Shown here one piece after another: positions 42,061 through 51,013 of a stretch of DNA of 64,000 nucleotides. Source of the DNA: Verrucomicrobia bacterium Tous-C9LFEB (GTDB lineage Bacteria; Verrucomicrobiota; Verrucomicrobiia; Methylacidiphilales; UBA1321); contig NEUU01000021.1 in assembly GCA_002304345.1 (NCBI GenBank), positions 1-64,000 on the forward strand, read 5' to 3'. Under the pieces are notes generated by a model that saw nothing but the letters and a program-made list of their open reading frames with translations, was not told where the DNA came from and ran no database searches. The first letter of the stretch is position 1, and each line of letters starts with the position of its first letter. A program made the position numbers and the translations under genes.

Positions 42061-42220
42061 GAGAGGTAGGTTTTTATAGAAGTTGATATTGAACAAGGCC
42101 AACATTTTTTTGGGGATTTAGAACGTAGCAGTTCTAATGCCGGGCGGAATAACCGCGACTTATTACAATTCGCTAATATAAGGCCGCTGAGGGACGAAAA
42201 GTGGTGAAGCAAGGATCGCT

Positions 42221-42418
42221 ATGAAGCTATTAATCACCTGTCTCTGTTCATGCAAGTATTACGTACTCACGTTGTTAACGGTCATTCTCCTCGAGGTGGC
42301 TCTCTCTGGACTCCAGGCCGAACCCCCTCCGTCTCCCAAGCCGCTGATTAAACCGAAGCATCCTCGGGTGCAGATCGCGCTGATGGCGGACGAGAAAACT
42401 CCAGTGGACCGGCTCTAA
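42221..42418 (+). CDS. Small secreted or membrane peptide, unknown
   Basis: A 65-residue frame starts at ATG 42221 after AAGGA. It has a hydrophobic signal-like segment (about 14-32) with cysteines before it and a basic, Pro-rich tail (PPPSPKPLIKPKHPRV). I recognise no family. It lies divergent from tpsA and about 190 bases before a secreted glycosidase-like gene. It could be a real small secreted peptide or a chance frame. Confidence 0.45.
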   Translation: MKLLITCLCSCKYYVLTLLTVILLEVALSGLQAEPPPSPKPLIKPKHPRVQIALMADEKTPVDRL

Positions 42419-42605
42419 GCGTGGGATTCGCGGGTTTTTTTGAAGTTATAATAAAACTGTTTCAAAACGCGATTGTTAACAGAAATAAGTTATATTTTAA
42501 TTAAATGACAAAAAGAATCGTCTATTTTTGACTGTTTATGAAATAAATTGAAACTGTTGCTTTTTTGATTGCAGGCACTGTGCCGACTGGATTAAGGTGC
42601 GTTGC

Positions 42606-44465
42606 ATGCAATCGCTACTTCAGAAGTGCCTGTGTCGTTGGACGTGGATCGTATCGATCGTGATTCTGGGTTTTTCGAGCCCAGCACAGTCCGCAGAGGT
42701 GTGGCCGATCGTCCGTGCTTCGGATCTAGATAATGCGGCGACGGATTACTTGCCGAACCTCTTGGGTAAGTCGGAGGTCTCGGGGGTGGTTTTTTACACG
42801 AGTCTTTCGCGGGTGCAGCCTCAGGATGGCGTATTTGATTGGGTTGGCGTGACGACTGTGCTGAACGCTTGCCAAACGGCGGGCAAGCCGATGAAGCTGG
42901 CTATCTTGGGTGGTCGTTGGGTGCCGCAGTGGATTTACACCAAGGGAGCGGCCTCGTACACGTGGACGCTCTCTTCGACTTATGTCGATCCGGGACAAAG
43001 CCTGGCGACCGCGCCGGTGCCGTGGGATTCCATTTATCTGGACGCGATGGAGGCGGCGGCCCGTGCGGCTGGGACGCAATTTGCGAATCATCCCACCTTG
43101 AAGGAAGTGCAGGTGACGGGACCGGCGCTTTCGAATGGACTGGAAACCAATCTGATCATGACGGCCACGCAGGCGGCGCAGATCGGTTATACGCAGGACA
43201 AGCTGATTGATGCGTGGAAACGGATGATCACAGTGTACGCGACGGCTTTCCCGACGAAGCGCATTTGCCTCGCCTTGCATGATGACATTGCCGGGCAGCG
43301 CACGGCGACGGTGGCGCGGACGTTGCGCGATTACGCGTACTCGCTCTATTTCGAGCGGTTCTCACCGCAGGCCTGTTATGTCACGCACGACAGCTGGTTT
43401 CATTACGGCAATCAGGCGGTCGATATTTGGGGGGAGAAAAATGCGTTCATGGATCTGAGCGGGCAGTTGATCAATATCTACAGCACGGGCGGAGGCACGT
43501 ACACGACGGCCAACTTCGATGTGGCGATTCAGAATGCGGTGTTACTAGGGGCGGTGCGTTTGGAAATTTTCGCCGCGGACCTGAATTCGACCGCCTATGA
43601 GGCGCAGTTGTTGACGACGTTGCAATCGCTGGCGCAGCGCCGTTGCTGGTATGAGGCGGAAGCCCTGACGGTGTCCAATGCGAGTCCGGTGCCGTTTTAC
43701 GAAATCACCGATCCCCTCCTGGGCGGTGGCATTGGAGACAAACTGGACTGCGATGCGGTGGGCCAATTTTTGTCCTACAGCGTGCCCTTTCCCTCCGTGG
43801 GTACGTATCGCGTGATTGTGCGCTCGCGGCGCGGCAGTGATGAGGGACAGGCGAGTCTGGCGATTAATGGCACGACGGTGGGGAGTGCGCAGGATCAATA
43901 TGCGGCCACGCCCGGTGTGGTGGATTTTTACTATGGCGGGCTGACTCAGGGTGTTGCGGCCAACGCAGATTTTCTGTTCACGGTGACGGGCAAGAACGCG
44001 GCGAGTTCCAGCTACCGGCTCTGTTTTGACCAGATTCGATTGGCGCCGTTTCAGGACTGCGAGAACCTCCCGTATACGCCTTCGGCGGGCCGCACGGCGG
44101 ACGTAATCACGGAAACAAATAACTTCAACGGCGGAAAGGGCATCAAGCTGAATAGTACGACGGTCGGCGATGCCATCACCTTCCGCATGCGGGTGCTGAA
44201 GGCGGGAGTGTATTCCGTGGCGGTGAAGACGAAGTACCAGAGCACGCGGGGGATTTGTCAGTTGACCGTCGATGGAGTCAATGTCGGCACGCCGTGGGAT
44301 CAGTATTCGGCGACGGACAGTTATGCGGAGAAAACGATCGGCACGGTGACGGTGACGGAACCGACCACGAAAAAGTTTGTCTTCACGATTACCGGCAAGA
44401 ACGCGAGCAGCCTCGGCTACAGCCTGTTGCTCGATTACATCAAGCTGACGCCGACGCAGCCGTAA
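42606..44465 (+). CDS. Secreted glycosidase-like protein with two C-terminal sugar-binding modules
   Basis: The 619-residue protein has a signal peptide (about 1-29, after SAQSA) and a TIM-barrel-like domain (about 30-345; GWxxVTTVLNACQTAG, LAILGGRWVPQWIY, VTGPALSNG). The barrel resembles GH42/clan-A beta-galactosidase-type proteins, though I cannot see both catalytic acids with confidence. Two related beta-sandwich modules follow (about 350-485 and 490-619). They share blocks such as FLFTVTGKNA/FVFTITGKNA and TTVGSAQDQY/VNVGTPWDQY, so they arose by duplication and probably bind sugar (CBM35-like). It precedes two oxidoreductase genes that may use the released sugar. Confidence 0.65.
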   Translation: MQSLLQKCLCRWTWIVSIVILGFSSPAQSAEVWPIVRASDLDNAATDYLPNLLGKSEVSGVVFYTSLSRVQPQDGVFDWVGVTTVLNACQTAGKPMKLAILGGRWVPQWIYTKGAASYTWTLSSTYVDPGQSLATAPVPWDSIYLDAMEAAARAAGTQFANHPTLKEVQVTGPALSNGLETNLIMTATQAAQIGYTQDKLIDAWKRMITVYATAFPTKRICLALHDDIAGQRTATVARTLRDYAYSLYFERFSPQACYVTHDSWFHYGNQAVDIWGEKNAFMDLSGQLINIYSTGGGTYTTANFDVAIQNAVLLGAVRLEIFAADLNSTAYEAQLLTTLQSLAQRRCWYEAEALTVSNASPVPFYEITDPLLGGGIGDKLDCDAVGQFLSYSVPFPSVGTYRVIVRSRRGSDEGQASLAINGTTVGSAQDQYAATPGVVDFYYGGLTQGVAANADFLFTVTGKNAASSSYRLCFDQIRLAPFQDCENLPYTPSAGRTADVITETNNFNGGKGIKLNSTTVGDAITFRMRVLKAGVYSVAVKTKYQSTRGICQLTVDGVNVGTPWDQYSATDSYAEKTIGTVTVTEPTTKKFVFTITGKNASSLGYSLLLDYIKLTPTQP

Positions 44466-44546
44466 TCCGCGAAGGATAATTTAAGACAAATCTTCGTAGT
44501 GTGGTCCAAAGACAGCGCCCGGTGGGTGCGTTAGGTTGACCACACT

Positions 44547-45560
44547 ATGAACGATCGTTTTCATCGCGTCCTTTTCACTGAACCCGGCAAGGCTGTCTTT
44601 TCTCCAGCGGATTCTTCCGCGCTCCCCAACGGCCCGGATCAGGTATTGATCGAAACAGAATATAGCGTCGTCAGCGCCGGAACGGAGCTGGCCATTCTGA
44701 CGGGCAAGGAATCGTGGGCACCGCTGCCGTTTACACCCGGTTACGGTTCCGTCGGTCGCGTGGTGCGCACGGGCGCGAACGTGACGGATGTGAAGGTGGG
44801 CGAGCGGATTTTCACCTACGGTGCGCATTCCCAATATGCAGTGACCGACATCATGCGCATTCCGGTGGACATTACGGTGGACCCGGTGAAGGCGACCTTT
44901 GCGCGCATCGCGGCAGTCTCGATCACGGCCTTGCGCGTGGCGGATGTCGCGCTCGGCGATTATGTGGCGGTGTTCGGTCTCGGCCTCGTTGGTAATCTCG
45001 CGGCGCAGCTTTTCACACTGGCCGGTTGCGAAGTGATCGGCATTGATCTTTCCGCGAAACGCCGCGAGCAGGCCTTGCAATGTGGCATTGCGCACGTGCT
45101 GGCTCCGGGCGCGGAACTGGAGTCCCAAGTGGCGGCGATCACGGGCGGGCGCGGTTGTCGTTCCGTGGTGGAAGCGACGGGCGTTCCGGCGGTGGCCGCA
45201 ACGGCGGGTGCGTTGGCGGGCAAGCAGGGCGAGGTCATTCTCCTCGGCAGTCCCCGTCAGGAATTCGTGACGGATCTGACGGCGTTCCTGAATCGTACCC
45301 ACCTTTGGGGCAGCGGTTGCGTGACGGTCAAGGGCGCGCATGAATGGCGTTATCCGGTGGCGGAAGATCGCAACGGCTATGGCCGTTTTTCGATGGAAGG
45401 CAATGTCCGCGCGATTCTGCGGCTCATCGGCCAGAAGAAACTGCAGCTCGATCCGTTGATCACGCATGTGGTGTCGCCGAAGGCATGTCAGGATGTGTAC
45501 GACGGCTTGAAGAACCAAAAGGATGTCTACACCGGCGTCGTGTTCGACTGGTCGAAATAA
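44547..45560 (+). CDS. Medium-chain (zinc-type) alcohol dehydrogenase-like protein
   Basis: The 337-residue MDR-family protein has a GroES-like start (about 20-115; VSAGTELAILTGKE, PFTPGYGSVGRVVRTG). A Rossmann domain with GLGLVGNLAAQL (about 148-159) lies in the middle. The catalytic zinc Cys of classical ADHs is not visible (the N-terminal site reads VVSAGTE), so it may use NAD(P)H without that zinc or belong to the quinone/polyol branch. It lies 81 bases after the secreted gene and 36 bases before the Gfo/Idh/MocA gene, suggesting one sugar or polyol oxidation unit. Confidence 0.85.
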   Translation: MNDRFHRVLFTEPGKAVFSPADSSALPNGPDQVLIETEYSVVSAGTELAILTGKESWAPLPFTPGYGSVGRVVRTGANVTDVKVGERIFTYGAHSQYAVTDIMRIPVDITVDPVKATFARIAAVSITALRVADVALGDYVAVFGLGLVGNLAAQLFTLAGCEVIGIDLSAKRREQALQCGIAHVLAPGAELESQVAAITGGRGCRSVVEATGVPAVAATAGALAGKQGEVILLGSPRQEFVTDLTAFLNRTHLWGSGCVTVKGAHEWRYPVAEDRNGYGRFSMEGNVRAILRLIGQKKLQLDPLITHVVSPKACQDVYDGLKNQKDVYTGVVFDWSK

Positions 45561-45596
45561 TCCGAATATCCCCATCAGACTTTCCTTTTCACTCCT

Positions 45597-46595
45597 ATGA
45601 AAAAATTGAATATCGGCATGGTCGGCATCGGGTTCATTGCGGATTGGCATTACAACGCCTTCGCGAAATTGAGCGATGCGGGCGTGACCGCCATCTGTCA
45701 GGATTTCCACGGCGACGCAGCGAAGATTGCCGCCAAGAAGGTGCAGCTCCAGCAGAAAGCGGCGGAACTGAAAATCACCGCCTACGAGAGCTTCGACAAA
45801 CTGCTCGCTGATCCGGCGATTGATGCGCTGATCATCGGCAGCATCAACCCGTACCACTACGACCAGATCATGGCGGGGCTCAATGCGGGCAAACATTTGC
45901 TTGTGGAAAAGCCGGTCGTCACGGACCTGGCACAACTCGATGGAATTGCGAAGCTGGCGGCGCAGAAGAAGCTCGTTGTTTTCCCAGGACACAACTTCGC
46001 CTATCGCGGCGCGGTGCAACAGGCGAAGGCGGTCATCGCCAGCGGCAAGCTTGGGCGGATCGTGTCATCCTCGTTTGTCTCCACGCACTCGATTGGGGAC
46101 GGTCACGCCACGGGCTGGCGCGCGAAAAAGTCACTCGCGACCGGCGGCACGCTGATGGATAGCGGTCATCATCTGGTGTACCAGACGCTCTATTTGCTCG
46201 GACGCCCTGTGGCGGTCTCTGCGTTTACGTCCAAGTTGGTGCGGACGAATATGGAGTGCGAGGACACGGCGCAGGTGGCGTTGCAATACGCGGACGGTTC
46301 CGTCTGCACCGTCATGCAATCCATCGCGTCGAATTTCGGCGACGGCATCAGCGGCATTCGCATTGCCGGGGAAAAGGGGAATCTGATCATTACCGATGCG
46401 CTCTACGTCAATGGCGAGCGGATCGAGGCGGAGACTGATTATCCGTCGTCCTTCGCAGGACAGGCGCGGGCGTTTGTCGAGGCGATTCGTGGGGGTAAGC
46501 CACCGGTGTCGACCTTGGACGATGTGCGCGAGACGTTGCGGATTATTTACGGTGCGTACCAAAGCGCTGAAGAAAAACGGACGATCACGCTCTAA
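45597..46595 (+). CDS. Gfo/Idh/MocA-family oxidoreductase
   Basis: The 332-residue protein has the N-terminal Rossmann motif MVGIGFIADWHYNAF (about 7-20), EKPVV with the catalytic Lys of this family (about 101-105), and a C-terminal alpha/beta domain with GGTLMDSGHHLVYQTLYLLG containing the active-site His. It probably oxidises a sugar, inositol or similar polyol at the expense of NAD(P). Its stop overlaps the stop of the convergent AraC-type gene by 4 bases. Confidence 0.9.
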   Translation: MKKLNIGMVGIGFIADWHYNAFAKLSDAGVTAICQDFHGDAAKIAAKKVQLQQKAAELKITAYESFDKLLADPAIDALIIGSINPYHYDQIMAGLNAGKHLLVEKPVVTDLAQLDGIAKLAAQKKLVVFPGHNFAYRGAVQQAKAVIASGKLGRIVSSSFVSTHSIGDGHATGWRAKKSLATGGTLMDSGHHLVYQTLYLLGRPVAVSAFTSKLVRTNMECEDTAQVALQYADGSVCTVMQSIASNFGDGISGIRIAGEKGNLIITDALYVNGERIEAETDYPSSFAGQARAFVEAIRGGKPPVSTLDDVRETLRIIYGAYQSAEEKRTITL

Positions 46596-47392
46596 ATAGC
46601 GGGAGCGCGTCGCGCGTGCTGTTTCTGGAATTCGGTCGGGGAGAGGCCCGCGATTTTCTTGAAGGAACGGCTGAAAACGTGGAGGTCGCCGTAACCGGCG
46701 GCCTCGGCGATCTCGGTGCAATTTTGCAAGGAGCGCAAGAGGAGTTCCTCGGCCTTGGAGTGGCGCAGAAGCGTGAGGTAAGCCATCGGAGTATAGCCGG
46801 TGTTCTGCTTAAACAGGCGGCAGAGATAATTGGGCGAGACCTTGGCGGCGGCGCTGATGTCGCGCAGGGTGAGTTGGGGACGGTGGAAGTTCGCGTGGAG
46901 AAATTGCACGGAACATTCGATGTTTTTCCACGCCAGCGTGGCGGAGGCGGCGCTGGATTTGGGGCGCTCGCTATTGCGGAAATAGAGGCCGAGCATCTCC
47001 GCGAGAATGCCGCCGGTGATCACATCGGCGAACGGTTCCGCCGCGAGCCACTCGCGACGCAGGCGCTTGAAGAGCTGTGAGGCTTCGACTTGCTGGCGCT
47101 TGGGCAGGGAGACGGCGAGGGGAAGTTTCTGGCCGAGCGTGCTGCCGCTCAATTCAAAATGGATGACGTGCTGGGCGCGTTGTCGGCCGCTCACCTGACG
47201 AACGACATGCAGGAGCCGGGGCGGCAGGAGAATCATGTCGCCCGGACCGACGAGATAATCGCGGCCTTCCATCTGGAACGACCATTCACCCGCAGCGACA
47301 AAATGGAGCACCCATTCGGAGTCGACAAAGGAACCGAAAACGGTACGGCCTTCATGAACGCCGACGTAGGCAACGTGGGGGAATTGATCCAT
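46592..47392 (-). CDS. AraC-family transcriptional regulator
   Basis: The 266-residue protein has an N-terminal cupin-like sensor (about 10-90; GEWSFQMEGRDYLVGPGDMILLPPRLLH) and two C-terminal helix-turn-helix motifs (about 170-262; LTLRDISAAAKVSPNYLCRLFKQ and CTEIAEAAGYGDLHVFSRSFKK). Such proteins usually activate nearby sugar genes. It is convergent with the oxidoreductase pair ending at 46595, and is their plausible regulator. Confidence 0.9.
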   Translation of the reverse strand: MDQFPHVAYVGVHEGRTVFGSFVDSEWVLHFVAAGEWSFQMEGRDYLVGPGDMILLPPRLLHVVRQVSGRQRAQHVIHFELSGSTLGQKLPLAVSLPKRQQVEASQLFKRLRREWLAAEPFADVITGGILAEMLGLYFRNSERPKSSAASATLAWKNIECSVQFLHANFHRPQLTLRDISAAAKVSPNYLCRLFKQNTGYTPMAYLTLLRHSKAEELLLRSLQNCTEIAEAAGYGDLHVFSRSFKKIAGLSPTEFQKQHARRAPAI

Positions 47393-47454
47393 CGCCGCTA
47401 TTCATAGCGCATCGCGTGAAAGGGCGACAAGTATATCCGGTTTTGCCCCGGACG

Positions 47455-47952
47455 CTAATGACTCGAGACGGAGAGCTGGGTCTTGGCCTGCGCGATGGCG
47501 CGGGCGTGGCGAATATTCTCGCGAAAGGCGAAGGTCAGCCGCGGCGCGAGCAGGGGCGTGCCTTTTTCGAGAGAGCGGCAGAGACAGTGACGGCGGACCG
47601 CTTCGATGCAATAGGAGTCGAGCTTGATGGCGCAGATGTGGACCGGAGCCACGGGGCAGCTCTGCACCTGGGCGACGATGTGGTGCTCCAGCCAGCGGCG
47701 CATGCGGAAGAAGGCGAGGTAATGGAACGACTCCAACTGCAAGCGCAACGTGGCGAAGAGGCGCAGGGCCTCTTCGGCCGAATCCTGCCGGGAGAGCTGC
47801 CAGCGTAAATCCAAAAGCAGATCGGCTTGTTCGCCGGTGACGGATTTCCGCTGGCTGAGCAATTCGTCGATCACCTCGATCGCACACCGCCCATGACAGG
47901 TCGCCGGCAGGCATTCGGCTCCGAACGCCGCCGGACAAGTTTCATTCTTCAT
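47455..47952 (-). CDS. Uncharacterised cysteine-rich protein
   Basis: The 165-residue soluble protein has nine cysteines. Four are in the first 23 residues (positions 6, 14, 19, 23) and five at 99-125 (99, 107, 115, 123, 125), split by a Leu/Arg-rich helical stretch. The clustering suggests metal or Fe-S binding or redox chemistry. I recognise no family and cannot assign a function. It starts 7 bases after the dps stop on the same strand and is likely co-transcribed with it, hinting at an oxidative-stress role. Confidence 0.65.
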   Translation of the reverse strand: MKNETCPAAFGAECLPATCHGRCAIEVIDELLSQRKSVTGEQADLLLDLRWQLSRQDSAEEALRLFATLRLQLESFHYLAFFRMRRWLEHHIVAQVQSCPVAPVHICAIKLDSYCIEAVRRHCLCRSLEKGTPLLAPRLTFAFRENIRHARAIAQAKTQLSVSSH

Positions 47953-47959
47953 TCTTAAC

Positions 47960-48439
47960 TTAGCGCTTCAGGAAGCTCTTCAGCATCCACAGCGTCTTTT
48001 CGTGCCATTGAAGCCGGCCGATGGCCATATCCTGGGATTCCAAATCATTGAGCTGACCGGCCAGATCCCGGGTCTGGGTCATGTCCGTGATCACCTTTTC
48101 GTGCGCCACGATGAGGGCGGCCACATAATCCTTCTGTGCGAGCGGGGATTTGAATTCTTCCATGCCCGCCGTCTTGGCGAGAGTGCCGAGGCCGCCGATG
48201 GCATAGGAATCCAAGGCGCGCACGCGCTCGGCGATTTCGTCCACGGCTTCGAACAGGCTCTCGTACTGTTCTTCGAAGGCCTTGTGCAGACCGAAAAATT
48301 GGTCACCCTCGACGTTCCAATGGGCGAGGTGGGTCAGGCTCATCAAGGCGTAGGAATCGGCCAGGACGAGGTTCAGGCTGTCAATCAAGCGGGTGTCTTT
48401 TTTCGCCGCGACCGAAGTTGTTTTTGTGGCAGTGCTCAT
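47960..48439 (-). CDS. dps: Dps/ferritin-like DNA-protection protein
   Basis: The 159-residue protein has the four-helix Dps fold. It oxidises and stores iron and protects DNA. The ferroxidase residues are in place: HLAHWNVEG supplies the first His, GLHKAFEEQYESLFEAVDEIAER the second His and the Asp/Glu pair. A short charged N-terminal tail precedes the core. ATG 48439 follows GGAG by 8 bases; a TTG 15 bases upstream lies on the Shine-Dalgarno itself and is rejected. Its mRNA probably continues into the Cys-rich gene. Confidence 0.92.
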   Translation of the reverse strand: MSTATKTTSVAAKKDTRLIDSLNLVLADSYALMSLTHLAHWNVEGDQFFGLHKAFEEQYESLFEAVDEIAERVRALDSYAIGGLGTLAKTAGMEEFKSPLAQKDYVAALIVAHEKVITDMTQTRDLAGQLNDLESQDMAIGRLQWHEKTLWMLKSFLKR

Positions 48440-48646
48440 TTTAGTATTCTCCAAAAGTTATCGTCGTTTAATTTGCGCGCCCATGCTCTCGAGGAGACAT
48501 CGGACAATCTTCGTTTCATAACCTAGCATTCTTTAGGGGACCGGTAAAGGCTGGCCTCCTCCGATTGGAAGTATTTCCCTAGGAGAACCGCAAGCAATCA
48601 TCAAAGAATCGCAACGCGGGACAATTTACCCGTGTGAAGATTTCGT

Positions 48647-49435
48647 CTAAAAAACAGTTCGCACGAGGCCACCATCGACACGCAAGGCTGCGCCATTGAT
48701 GGCGGAGGATTGCGGGCTGCTGAGGAAAGTCACGAATTCGGCGATCTCCTGCGGGCGGATGAGTCGCTCGATCAGGGATGTGGGCCGGTTCTTTTGCATG
48801 AACTCGCGCTCGGCTTCCTCGGGGGTGGATTGGGGATAGATGTCCTGCACGAATTTGGTGACCCCTTCGGTTTTGGTCGAGCCGGGGAGCACGGCATTGA
48901 CGGTGACTTTCGTGCCCTTGGTCAATTCCGCGAGGCTGCGGGCAATGGAGAGTTGCATCGTTTTGGTGGCGCTGTAGTGAGCCATTTCCGGGGCAGGATT
49001 CAGTGCGGATTCGCTGGAGACGAAGAGGATGCGGCCCGTGCCCTTGTCGAGCATGCGGCGCAGGTAATGGCGCGAGAGCCGCACGCCGCTGAGAATATTG
49101 ACCTCGAAAAGCCGCAGCCACGCTTCGTCCGTTTCTTCGAAGAAACCAACTGCCTCGTAAATGCCGAGGTTGTTCACGAGGATATCCACCTCGGGAAAGG
49201 CCGCGATCGTGGCCGCGCAACCTTCGGCGGTGCCATTGTCGGCCGCGAGGGCTTCGAGCTTCGCGCCGGGGACGTTGCGGCGGAGCTGGTCGACCGCTTG
49301 ATCGACGCTGGACTTCGAGCGGCCATTGATGATCACTCGCGCGCCTTCCCGTGCGAGGGAGCGGGCGATTTCCAATCCGATACCGCCGGAGGAGGCGGTG
49401 ACGAGGGCGAGCTGATTGTCGAGGAGGAGGTTCAT
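48647..49435 (-). CDS. SDR-family oxidoreductase
   Basis: The 262-residue short-chain dehydrogenase/reductase has [10 protein letters not shown] (cofactor, about 13-22), NNLG (about 91-94), [12 protein letters not shown] and YSATK (catalytic Ser, Tyr, Lys), and the end motif DGGLVRTVF. The N-terminal ATG at 49435 gives the normal family start; upstream in-frame residues are not conserved. Substrate is unknown. It is divergent from arsR, with 122 bases between the start codons. Confidence 0.88.
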   Translation of the reverse strand: MNLLLDNQLALVTASSGGIGLEIARSLAREGARVIINGRSKSSVDQAVDQLRRNVPGAKLEALAADNGTAEGCAATIAAFPEVDILVNNLGIYEAVGFFEETDEAWLRLFEVNILSGVRLSRHYLRRMLDKGTGRILFVSSESALNPAPEMAHYSATKTMQLSIARSLAELTKGTKVTVNAVLPGSTKTEGVTKFVQDIYPQSTPEEAEREFMQKNRPTSLIERLIRPQEIAEFVTFLSSPQSSAINGAALRVDGGLVRTVF

Positions 49436-49523
49436 AGTTTTGATAGTTCGATGGTGATAGAACAAAGATGAGGCGGTTTGGTCGGATGTCAAACGGGAGT
49501 TTTCGCGAAAAAGAATATTCAAA

Positions 49524-49551
49524 TTGACGAATATACGTCTATACGTATATT
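49524..49551 (+). promoter_or_regulatory. ars promoter overlapped by an ArsR-type palindrome
   Basis: TTGACG (49524-49529), a 16-base spacer and TATATT (49546-49551) make a strong sigma-70-type promoter. The palindrome AATATACGT (49530-49538) / ACGTATATT (49543-49551) fills the spacer and the -10 element, as expected for an ArsR repressor site. The expected start of transcription is at about 49558, the first base of the arsR GTG, so the mRNA appears leaderless. Confidence 0.75.
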
Positions 49552-49557
49552 GACGTC

Positions 49558-49956
49558 GTGAAACTGATCCAGATTTACCAATGTCTCTGTGACGAGACGC
49601 GGTTGCGGATTCTGCATCTCCTCCTGCGCGGACCGCTCTGTGTGTGTCATATCCAGAAGATCCTCGGTGAGTCGCAGGTGAACATCTCCCGGCATCTCAG
49701 CTACCTGAAGGAACGGGGAATGGTGGAGGCGGAGCGTCATCAGAATTGGATGATCTACCGGCTGCCGGCGAAATGTTCTCCCGAGCTGGAGGCGAATCTG
49801 AAATGTTTGCAGGATTGTTGCACGACCGAAGCCGTTTTTCGTGGCGATCTGGCCAAGCTGCAGAAGGTCGTGAGCATCCGTGAAGTGCGGGAAGTTTTGG
49901 AGCAGGTGTGCTGCGGCGCGCCTGTTTTGGGGAAAGCGAAAAGTCTTTGTCGGTAG
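49558..49956 (+). CDS. arsR: ArsR-family arsenite-responsive repressor
   Basis: The 132-residue winged-helix repressor of the ArsR/SmtB family has the metalloid-binding motif LCVCHI (ArsR type ELCVCDL) in the recognition helix region. The helix-turn-helix core is [15 protein letters not shown]...[12 protein letters not shown]. It should release the ars promoter when arsenite binds its cysteines. Additional Cys (CLQDCC, VCCG) lie in the C-terminal half. It starts at GTG 49558 with no Shine-Dalgarno and sits directly on the predicted transcription start. Confidence 0.92.
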   Translation: MKLIQIYQCLCDETRLRILHLLLRGPLCVCHIQKILGESQVNISRHLSYLKERGMVEAERHQNWMIYRLPAKCSPELEANLKCLQDCCTTEAVFRGDLAKLQKVVSIREVREVLEQVCCGAPVLGKAKSLCR

Positions 49957-49985
49957 ACAGTAACCCAACAACCCAAAGGAAAAAC

Positions 49986-50507
49986 ATGAGTACTGCCAGC
50001 CTTCCGAAAATCCTGTTCCTGTGCACGGGCAATTCCGCCCGCTCCATCCTGTGCGAGTATATTATTCGCCGGGTCGCGCCGGGACGATTCGAGTCCTATA
50101 GCGCCGGAGCCCAACCGAGCGGCAAGATCAATCCGTACGTGCTGCGGGTCCTGAAGGAAAACTTCAAGATCGATGCGTCCGATGCGCGGAGCAAATCGTG
50201 GGAGGAATTCAAAAACGTGCGCTTCGATTTTGTGATCACCGTTTGTGACAACGCGAAGGAAAGCTGTCCGGTCTGGCCGGGACAACCGGTTGTCGCGCAT
50301 TGGGGTTCGCCCGATCCGGCGACCTTCGAAGGGACGGATGAGGAGAAGTTGAAGCTGACGGCGCAAGTGGCGTTGCAGATTCAGCGGAGGCTCAGCCTGT
50401 TCACCTCGCTCCCGCTGGAGAAGATGGAGCGGTTGCGGTTGCAGCAGGCCGTGGAGGGGATTGGTCATCAGGAAAAAATTTCGCTGGAGGCTGAGTCCGC
50501 GAGTTAA
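49986..50507 (+). CDS. arsC: Arsenate reductase ArsC, low-molecular-weight phosphatase type (first copy)
   Basis: The 173-residue protein has the thioredoxin-coupled ArsC fold. The P-loop LCTGNSARS has its nucleophilic Cys13 and the Arg of CX5R at 19. The second redox pair is in VITVCDNAKESCPVWPG. It converts arsenate to arsenite using a Cys cascade. The C-terminal extension (after residue ~130) is longer than in the second ArsC. It lies 29 bases after arsR. Confidence 0.92.
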   Translation: MSTASLPKILFLCTGNSARSILCEYIIRRVAPGRFESYSAGAQPSGKINPYVLRVLKENFKIDASDARSKSWEEFKNVRFDFVITVCDNAKESCPVWPGQPVVAHWGSPDPATFEGTDEEKLKLTAQVALQIQRRLSLFTSLPLEKMERLRLQQAVEGIGHQEKISLEAESAS

Positions 50508-50585
50508 AGAATTGCGTTAGTTGTGCGCGGGCGTTGGTGTGATGGATGTCACGCGGCGCTCGCGGCGAAAAGAAGAAAGAGTATT

Positions 50586-51005
50586 ATGAAGAAAATCGAA
50601 GTCTTTGATCCGGCGATGTGTTGTTCGACCGGCGTGTGCGGCACCGATGTGGACCCGAAGCTGGTGCAGTTTGCCAGCGATCTGTCGTGGCTGCAGGGAC
50701 AGGGTGTTTCGGTGGAGCGGTTTAATCTCTCCCAGCAACCGGCGGCCTTCGCTGCGAACGAAAAGGTGCGCGCGACGTTGAAGGAGCAGGGAACGGAATG
50801 TCTGCCGATGATCGTGGCGGACGGTGAAATTGTGATGAAGTCCGTGTACCCGACACGCGAACAATTGACGTTGCTGGCCGGGGCGAAATTGTCGTTTTCT
50901 TCAGCGCCTGCCGCTTCCACGTGTTGCGGTGGGGAAAGCGAAGCGTCGAAGCGGAGTCAATCCAGCTGCTGTGGCGGTGATTCGTCGAAATCCTCCTGCT
51001 GTTAG
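50586..51005 (+). CDS. arsD: Arsenite metallochaperone ArsD
   Basis: The 139-residue protein has the ArsD N-terminus with Cys12, Cys13 and Cys18 (FDPAMCCSTGVCG), the triad that binds arsenite and passes it to ArsA. The C-terminal half carries further Cys pairs (STCCGG, SSCCGG, SSCC) as in long ArsD forms. The gene lies between arsC and arsA and overlaps neither. Confidence 0.92.
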   Translation: MKKIEVFDPAMCCSTGVCGTDVDPKLVQFASDLSWLQGQGVSVERFNLSQQPAAFAANEKVRATLKEQGTECLPMIVADGEIVMKSVYPTREQLTLLAGAKLSFSSAPAASTCCGGESEASKRSQSSCCGGDSSKSSCC

Positions 51006-51013
51006 GACGTACA

